Assembly (NCBI RefSeq): GCF_029968095.1
Contig: NZ_JASCIR010000023.1
Coordinates: 1-64,000, forward strand
Reading direction: 5' to 3'
DNA: 64,000 nt
DNA from: Streptomyces solicavernae
GTDB taxonomy: Bacteria; Actinomycetota; Actinomycetes; Streptomycetales; Streptomycetaceae
Under the pieces are notes generated by a model. The model searched no databases. It was given only the letters and a program-made list of their open reading frames with translations, and was not told the DNA's origin. Positions 58,773 through 64,000 of the stretch are shown here, in pieces; within the stretch, counting starts at the first letter, position 1, and each line of letters begins with the position of its first letter. A program made the translations under genes and the position numbers.

Positions 58773-60014
58773 ATGGCGACAGCCGGAACCGACCAAGGAA
58801 CCGACCGAGGAACCGACCGAGGAACCGACGACCACCTGACCGCGATCGGCGCCCGGCCGATCCCCGAGTTCGACGGCGTGCACGACGTGTGGCCGCGCGG
58901 CGACCGGCTGCGGGCGGTCCGGGAGGCCGCCGCCGCGTACAAGGAGCGCTTCAAGGCGCAGGGCCGGGTGCGGGCCGTGAAGTCGGTGGACATCGCGGCG
59001 GCCCCGTACCCCGTGAAGTACGCCTTCCACGACGCCGTCTCGGTGCCCACGCTCCCGCTGATCTCGATGATCAACCGCATGATCGTGGTGCAGTACGAGG
59101 ACTTCGACGGCCGGGCCCGCACCCTCGTGTTCGAGCCGACGGTGCCGGACGGGTCGGCGGAGGCGCCGTTCTACCGCAACCTGCAGAAGCTGACCGCCAA
59201 GGTCCCCGGCGGCAGGCTCCTGGAGCGGGTGGTCCTCAAGTACTACGCCGAGCCCGGCGACGTACTGCGCCGCCTCGGCCTCACCCCCGACGACATCGAC
59301 TTCTGCACCTTCGACCACCTGCACGTCCAGGACCCGCGGATGATCCTGGGCTCCACCGAGGTCATCGAGGGCGAACACGCCCCGCGCCGGGCGCTGTTCG
59401 GCGGGGCGCGGATGCTCGTGCACCGGCGCGAGCTGGACACGCTGCGGTCCCTGCATCCGATGCAGTGGGCGTGGTACGTGGACGGCGGGCTCGGCGGCGT
59501 GGACCCGGAGCAGTTCGTCGCCTTCGACGGCGACATCGAACTCGGCCCCGGCATAGCCCTGTTGTGGACGCCGGGTCATACCGACGGCAACCACTCCCTC
59601 GTACTGAACACGCCGGACGGGGTGTGGGTGTCGTCGGAGAACGGCATCTCCCTGGACAACTGGCAACCGGAGCTGTCCCGCATCCCCGGAGTGCGGCGCT
59701 ACGCCAGGGAGTTCGGGCGCGAGATCTGCCCCAACGCCAACACCCTTGAAGACTCTCTCGACCAGTACGACTCGATGGTCAAGGAGAAGACCCTCGCCGA
59801 CCGCTGCAAGGCCGACCCGCGCTGGCTGCAGATCCTGCCGTCGACGGAGCTGGCCCCGTGGAAGCGGTTCTGGCCGGTCGTTCCGACGTACGTCCACGGC
59901 GGCATCGCGTACGGGACGATCACGGGCGGGACGAACGCGGGCGGGACGAGCGCGGGCGGGACGAGCGCGGGCGGTACGAGCGCGGGCGGTACGGTCACGG
60001 GCGGTGCGCGGTGA
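58773..60014 (+). CDS. metallo-beta-lactamase-fold hydrolase
   Basis: 413-residue MBL-fold enzyme. The metal site is HLHVQD (an HxHxxD motif, in CTFDHLHVQDPR, about 184-189) and TPGHTDGNHSLVL provides the next His. The C-terminal His is probably in the PTYVHGGIAYG region. Both ends carry low-complexity repeats: GTDRGTDRGTD near the N-terminus and TSAGGTSAGG at the C-terminus. GAGGAG precedes the ATG. The stop overlaps the SDR start by 4 nt. Confidence 0.8.
   Translation: MATAGTDQGTDRGTDRGTDDHLTAIGARPIPEFDGVHDVWPRGDRLRAVREAAAAYKERFKAQGRVRAVKSVDIAAAPYPVKYAFHDAVSVPTLPLISMINRMIVVQYEDFDGRARTLVFEPTVPDGSAEAPFYRNLQKLTAKVPGGRLLERVVLKYYAEPGDVLRRLGLTPDDIDFCTFDHLHVQDPRMILGSTEVIEGEHAPRRALFGGARMLVHRRELDTLRSLHPMQWAWYVDGGLGGVDPEQFVAFDGDIELGPGIALLWTPGHTDGNHSLVLNTPDGVWVSSENGISLDNWQPELSRIPGVRRYAREFGREICPNANTLEDSLDQYDSMVKEKTLADRCKADPRWLQILPSTELAPWKRFWPVVPTYVHGGIAYGTITGGTNAGGTSAGGTSAGGTSAGGTVTGGAR
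59925..60005 (+). repeat. 15-bp coding repeats at the hydrolase C-terminus
   Basis: About five copies of a 15-bp unit encoding GGTSA/GGTNA, ending at the coupled SDR start, so the array sits directly before the GTG of the next gene. Confidence 0.85.
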
Positions 60015-61000
60015 CCGCCGCCAGCGCGGGCGCGGTCGTCACGGGCGCGGGGCGCGGCCTCGGCCGACTGATCGCCGCGGAGCTGGCCGGGCGCGGCCAC
60101 CGGGTCCTGGTCACCGACGTGGACGCGGACGCGGCCCGCGCGACGGCGGACGAGCTGGGGCCCCAGGTCTCCTGGGCGGCCGTGGACGTACGCGACGAGA
60201 CCCAGGTCGCCGCCGCCCGGGACCGCATCGTGCGGGAGGCCGGGCGCCTGGACGTCTGGGTCAACAACGCCGGTGTCCTGGCAACCGGCCCCGCCTGGGA
60301 TCAGTCGGCCGACGTACGCCGCCTGATGGTCGAGGTCAACGCGCTCGGCACCGTCAACGGCACGGTCGCGGCGATCGAGGCCATGCGACGCAGCACCGAC
60401 GCCGGAGGCGGCACCGGCGGCACCGGCGACACAGGCGACACAGGCGACACAGACGGCACTGGCGGCACCGGCGACACAGACGGCACAGGCGACACAGGCG
60501 ACACCGGCGACACAGGCGACACAGGCGACACCGGCGGCACCGGCGGACACATCGTCAACGTCGTCTCGCTTGCCGGGCTGACCCCGGTCCCCGGCGAGGC
60601 GGTGTACGCCGCGTCCAAGCACGCCGCGCTCGGCTTCAGCCTCAGCACCCTCGCCGACCTGCGCCTCGCCGGGATCAGGAACATCCGGATCTCCTGCGTC
60701 TGCCCCGACGGCATCTGGACCCCGATGCTCCACGACAAGCTCGACGACCCCGGCTCGGCGCTGTCGTTCTCCGGCAGGCTGCTCAGGCCCGAGGAGGTCG
60801 TCGACGCGGTACGCCAGGTCCTCGACCGGCCCCGCCCGGTCACCGCGGTCCCGAGGGGGCGGGGACTGCAGGTCCGGCTCGCCGCCGCACTCCCCTCGCT
60901 CGGCCTGCGAGCGCTCCCGCTGGCGGTGGCGCGGGGGCGGCGGGTGCAGCGCAGGATGCTGGCGCGGCGATCGGCGCCGGGGCGTCGGCCGAACCGGTAA
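60011..61000 (+). CDS. short-chain dehydrogenase/reductase with Gly-Asp-Thr insert
   Basis: 329-residue NAD(P)-dependent SDR starting at GTG 60011 (overlap GTGA). TGAGRGLG (11-18) binds the cofactor. NNAG is at 85-88 and the catalytic Ser186, Tyr199 and Lys203 are in VVSLAG and YAASK. Between helix E and strand 5 (residues 131-179) lies an insert made of GTGDTGDT-type repeats, in place of the usual few residues. The C-terminal 60 residues are basic and may touch the membrane. Coupled to the MBL-fold hydrolase. Confidence 0.87.
   Translation: MTAASAGAVVTGAGRGLGRLIAAELAGRGHRVLVTDVDADAARATADELGPQVSWAAVDVRDETQVAAARDRIVREAGRLDVWVNNAGVLATGPAWDQSADVRRLMVEVNALGTVNGTVAAIEAMRRSTDAGGGTGGTGDTGDTGDTDGTGGTGDTDGTGDTGDTGDTGDTGDTGGTGGHIVNVVSLAGLTPVPGEAVYAASKHAALGFSLSTLADLRLAGIRNIRISCVCPDGIWTPMLHDKLDDPGSALSFSGRLLRPEEVVDAVRQVLDRPRPVTAVPRGRGLQVRLAAALPSLGLRALPLAVARGRRVQRRMLARRSAPGRRPNR
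60406..60548 (+). repeat. 9-bp coding repeat (GDT/GGT) within the SDR
   Basis: About fifteen in-frame nonamers (ACAGGCGAC, ACCGGCGGC and variants) inserted in an otherwise normal SDR gene. Confidence 0.93.
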
Positions 61001-61086
61001 CGTCACGCCCCTTTCAACCAGCCGTTACCTCCCGTAACTTACTCCGCGGTAGCCACCTGTGTTCCACTTCACGCACTGGGGGAATC

Positions 61087-62496
61087 ATGCACCGGAGGTA
61101 CTCCGGCCTGGCGGCCGCGGCCGCCGTCACCGCCCTGACACTCGGCACGGCGCCGACCGCGACGGCCGCGACGGCCACGACGGCCACGACGGCCACGACG
61201 GCCACGACCGCCGCGACCGCCGCTCCGGACGCGGTCCAGTCCGGGCGGCAGCACACCGGGGCCACGTCGGACGACGACCCCTTCTACCGCTACGACGGCA
61301 GCAAGCCGCTCTCCTCGTACCGGCCCGGCGACGTACTCAAGAAGCGCACCCTGAACTACCACCTCGTCGGCATCCCCACCCCGCTCCGCGCGACCCAGCT
61401 GCTCTACCGCTCCACCGACGCGCAGGGCAGGCCCTCGGCCAACGTCACCACCGTGGTCCGCGCGCCCGGCGGAGACGGCACCAAGGCCGTGTCGTACCAG
61501 TCGTTCTACGACTCCCTCGACCCGGCGCACGGCCCCTCCCGCGCCATCGCCGGCGACGTCTCCCTCGGCGGGCTCATCCCCAACGCCGAGGCTCTGGTCA
61601 TGGCGCCTCTCCTGGCCCAGGGGTACGACCTCGTCATCCCCGACACCGAGGGCCAGACCGCCGACTTCGCGGCCGGACCGGGGTACGGGACGGCCACCCT
61701 CGACTCGATCCGCGCCAGCACCAGCGCCGCCGCGCAGACCGGTCTGGACGGCGAGACGAGGTTCGGCCTGCTCGGCTACTCCGGCGGCGCCATCGCCACC
61801 AACTGGGCGGTCGCCCTGGCCCCCGACTACGCCCCCGAGGTCGACGAACGGCTCGTCGGCTTCGCCGAGGGCGGGGTCCTGGTCGCGCCCGCCCACAACC
61901 TCAAGTACGTCGACGGGGCGCTGGTGTGGAACGGCGTCCTCCCGATGGCGGTCATCGGCGTCGCCCGCGCGTACGACATCGACATCGAGCGGTACCTGAG
62001 CGAGCGGGGCCTGGAGGTCTTCAAGGAGCTCGAACACGCCTCGATCGCCGACGCGTTGGGCCGCTACCCGGGCATGACCTGGAAGGACCTCGCCAAACCG
62101 GCGTACGAGAACCCCAACTCCATCCCCGCCTTCCTGGAGGCCGTCAACAAGATCAACCTCGGCGAGGCCCCCACCCCGACCGTCCCCGGCTTCATCGGCC
62201 AGGGCAACGCGGGCCACCTGGAGGGCACGCTCAACAACCCGCCCGGCATCGGCACCGGCGACGGCGTCATGGTCGCCGGCGACGTCCGCGCCCTGGCCCG
62301 CCAGTACTGCGCCACCGGCAACCGCTCCATCAAGTACGAGCAGTACGACGCCCTGAGCCACATCACCGCCATGCCGTACTGGGCCCCGCGAGCCATGACA
62401 TGGCTGACGGCCCGCTTCAACGGCGAGACGGCTCCGAGCAACTGCGGGAGCATCGCGCCGGGGAACTCCTTGGAGCCGGAGCGGCCGGGCAACTGA
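61087..62496 (+). CDS. secreted lipase (LIP family)
   Basis: 469-residue exported alpha/beta hydrolase of the secretory lipase family. It has a signal peptide (MHRRYSGLAAAAAVTALTLG, cleavage near ATA), then a short ATT repeat (about 28-45). The nucleophile Ser is in GLLGYSGGAIATNWA, and SHITAMPYWAPRAMTWL near the C-terminus supplies the likely His. The start is ATG 61087. It is monocistronic, convergent with the helicase gene. Confidence 0.86.
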   Translation: MHRRYSGLAAAAAVTALTLGTAPTATAATATTATTATTATTAATAAPDAVQSGRQHTGATSDDDPFYRYDGSKPLSSYRPGDVLKKRTLNYHLVGIPTPLRATQLLYRSTDAQGRPSANVTTVVRAPGGDGTKAVSYQSFYDSLDPAHGPSRAIAGDVSLGGLIPNAEALVMAPLLAQGYDLVIPDTEGQTADFAAGPGYGTATLDSIRASTSAAAQTGLDGETRFGLLGYSGGAIATNWAVALAPDYAPEVDERLVGFAEGGVLVAPAHNLKYVDGALVWNGVLPMAVIGVARAYDIDIERYLSERGLEVFKELEHASIADALGRYPGMTWKDLAKPAYENPNSIPAFLEAVNKINLGEAPTPTVPGFIGQGNAGHLEGTLNNPPGIGTGDGVMVAGDVRALARQYCATGNRSIKYEQYDALSHITAMPYWAPRAMTWLTARFNGETAPSNCGSIAPGNSLEPERPGN

Positions 62497-62537
62497 CGGA
62501 ACGCGGAAGGGCCGTCACCGACCCGCATCAGGACAGT

Positions 62538-62573
62538 TCAAGGGCTCGCCGGGCTTCACGGGCGAGCCCTTGA
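62538..62573. terminator. hairpin between convergent lipase and helicase genes
   Basis: 13-nt arms (62538-62550, 62561-62573) pair around a 10-nt loop. The right arm is part of the first 33-bp repeat copy, so each copy of the array carries one half of the hairpin. Confidence 0.55.
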
Positions 62574-62656
62574 GGCGCGAGTCGACCGTCACAGGCGAGC
62601 CCTTGAGGCGCGAGTCGACCGTCACAGGCGAGCCCTTGAGGTGCGAGTGGCCCCGG
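62557..62656 (-). repeat. 33-bp tandem repeat including the helicase stop codon
   Basis: Copies at 62557-62589 and 62590-62622 are nearly identical and a partial copy runs from 62623. The helicase TGA (62622-62624) and its last codons (RARL) lie at the repeat junction, and the same bases recur downstream. 33 is a multiple of 3, so the duplicated stops stay in frame. Confidence 0.92.
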
Positions 62657-64000
62657 CAGGTCCGAGTGGCCGCAGGAACCGGCTCGGCTCACCGCTCCAG
62701 AAGATGGCGAGCGCGTCACGAGCCCGGGTCGCGGCGACGAACAGGAGAGAGCGGGCCATATTGAGTTCGCGGCGGTGACGCGTCGTGTCGTTCTTCTGCC
62801 AGGCGTCGACCGAAGCGCGGGGGACCAGCCCTTCACGGACGCCCGCGATGATCATGCATCGGTACTCAAGCCCCTTGAAGCGGTACATCGTGCCGATGTG
62901 TACGCCTTCATCGCTCTTCGGGCCGTCCCTGGTGATCTCGGTGGACGTGATGCCGCGCTGCGCGAGCCGGTAGGCGACCTGCGTGACCATGTCGTTCGTC
63001 GGGACGCAGACGGCGACGGACTCACGGGCGATGTCGGCCCACTGCTTCACCTGGTCCACGATCAGGTCGAGCTCCCTGTCCCAGTCGGGAGCCGAGCGCA
63101 GAGTGGGGCGCCTGCCACGCAGGACGGAACGGTAGCCTGCCAAGTCCTCGCCGGAGCCGTCGAGATCGTCGTAGTCGGTGCCTTCCAGGAGGCCGATGGC
63201 GGAACCGAGGATCTCCCTGGTGGTGCGGTAGCTGAGGGTCAGCCTGGCGGAGCGGCCGCGGATGTTGACGCCGAGACTGCCGAGGGTGACCTGATTGTCG
63301 TAGATGCGCTGGTGGGTGTCGCCGACCAGGAAGATGTCGTTCGGCTGCCCTTCGGGAACCATGGCCCGCAGCATCTTCCAGTGGGCGGCGCTCAGGTCCT
63401 GGGCCTCGTCCACCACGATGTGGCGGTAGCGGTAGCGCAGCCAGGCCCCGGAGCCGGCTTCGAGGTGGATGTTGTCCAGGCCGCCCCGTTCGTCCTGCTG
63501 CCGGGCCTTCGCCTCGATCTTCTGCTTGCGGTGGATCTCCAGCTGGGCTGCTCGTTCGGCGACTTGACGGTGGGTCTCCACGCCCAGGGCATCGAGACGC
63601 TGGGTGTAGCGCTCGGCGAGCTGCCAGATCTCGGCCCGCTCGGCCCTGCTGATGCTTCGTCCACGGCCGGCGCGGCGGACCCGGAAGTAGTCGGCACGCG
63701 ATCCCACGGCCTGGCCGAGGATCACCTGGTTCCACTCGTCGCTGAGGAACTCGGCGTCCCAGCGGGTCTCGCCGGTCTCCGCGAGCATCTGCCGCCACTC
63801 CCGCAGGGCCGCCAGGTCTTCGAGCCTGCGTTTGGCGTTGCCCGGATCGGCTTCGCGCACCACCCGGGTCGCCAGCTGGTCGACGTGCAGGATGTCCACG
63901 CGGGCCAGCGTCTGAGGGCCGCCGAGGGACAGGAGCCGGGACCGCAGGTCGGCGGCCAGGTTCTTGTTATACGTCGTGAACAGCACCGGTTTGGTGTGTC
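62622..64000 (-). CDS. UvrD/Rep-like superfamily 1 helicase, 5'-truncated by the window
   Basis: C-terminal 459 or so residues of an SF1 helicase; the frame is still open at 64000 and the Walker A motif lies beyond the window. Visible motifs: Ia VLFTTYNKNLA, II HIVVDEAQDLSA, III FLVGDTHQRIYDN, IV LTLSYRTTREIL, V GTMYRFKGLEYRCMIIAGV and VI LLFVAATRARDALAIF. A central Lys/Arg/Gln-rich segment (QLEIHRKQKIEAKARQQDERGG) is probably a coiled coil. Its role in DNA repair or in a defence locus cannot be decided from this part. Confidence 0.85.
   Translation of the reverse strand, partial: HTKPVLFTTYNKNLAADLRSRLLSLGGPQTLARVDILHVDQLATRVVREADPGNAKRRLEDLAALREWRQMLAETGETRWDAEFLSDEWNQVILGQAVGSRADYFRVRRAGRGRSISRAERAEIWQLAERYTQRLDALGVETHRQVAERAAQLEIHRKQKIEAKARQQDERGGLDNIHLEAGSGAWLRYRYRHIVVDEAQDLSAAHWKMLRAMVPEGQPNDIFLVGDTHQRIYDNQVTLGSLGVNIRGRSARLTLSYRTTREILGSAIGLLEGTDYDDLDGSGEDLAGYRSVLRGRRPTLRSAPDWDRELDLIVDQVKQWADIARESVAVCVPTNDMVTQVAYRLAQRGITSTEITRDGPKSDEGVHIGTMYRFKGLEYRCMIIAGVREGLVPRASVDAWQKNDTTRHRRELNMARSLLFVAATRARDALAIFWSGEPSRFLRPLGPAGATRTSRARL

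Noticed and set aside
52867..64000. Gabija-like system (ATPase/TOPRIM plus UvrD helicase)
   Set aside because: GajA is a single fused protein and GajB is adjacent. Here the helicase lies about 8 kb away beyond six unrelated genes on mixed strands.
1..64000. tRNA genes, IS elements, integrases or att sites
   Set aside because: None could be recognised on either strand; no transposase or integrase motifs and no cloverleaf with a CCA end were seen.

Overview
The window is a very GC-rich stretch from a streptomycete-type actinomycete. The evidence is the strong third-position G/C bias, frequent GTG and TTG starts, a DUF397 / XRE-DUF5753 pair, PAS-GAF-SpoIIE phosphatase and RsbW-type ATPases, and a Dpp/Opp peptide importer next to typA and an Sdh1-type succinate dehydrogenase. 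No tRNA, rRNA, CRISPR array, transposase, integrase or replication origin was seen.

Layout. 1-11023 (minus): a five-gene peptide ABC importer (dppA-B-C-D-F, with a strong hairpin after dppA), the ribosome GTPase TypA/BipA, and a second family-5 binding lipoprotein with a huge Lys/Glu linker. 11386-15379 (plus): a small coiled-coil protein and a three-subunit succinate dehydrogenase. 15438-24333: envelope and signalling genes (TPM protein, PAS/GAF/PP2C phosphatase, HATPase, NUDIX, small SPOR-like protein, GntR/UTRA regulator, DUF4190 membrane protein, secreted subtilase). 24592-28482: threonine-synthase-like enzyme, DUF397/XRE pair, a frameshifted ATPase gene and a HAD hydrolase.

28492-52777 is a catabolic island for nitrogenous compounds. 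Two divergent promoter regions (32757-32943 and 37591-37887) share a GATTGTCAACAA element and drive gabT/FAD-FeS dehydrogenase, gabD/DUF3830, hydroxyacid dehydrogenase/amidase, and Asp/Glu-racemase-like/GntR. Next comes a tightly overlapped operon (flavin monooxygenase, RidA, DUF1028, M20 hydrolase, aspartate ammonia-lyase, then an MHS-type transporter and LysR), and then a TetR-flanked aldehyde dehydrogenase / aminotransferase / APC permease set that looks like amine or polyamine catabolism. The products would enter the TCA cycle as fumarate or succinate.

52867-54740 is a two-gene ATPase + TOPRIM-like pair that resembles defence modules. 54777-64000 holds an acyl-CoA-dehydrogenase-fold flavoprotein, a beta-family protein, AraC, a metallo-beta-lactamase-fold hydrolase coupled to an SDR, a secreted lipase, and the 3' part of a UvrD-like helicase.

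The most unusual signal runs across the whole window. Short tandem repeats (8-35 bp units) are abundant both inside genes (in-frame low-complexity inserts and tails) and at gene 3' ends. In at least five genes the repeated unit contains or abuts the stop codon, so gene ends have been copied downstream. The second most interesting items are the ATPase/TOPRIM pair and the FMO-RidA-DUF1028-M20-AspA operon.
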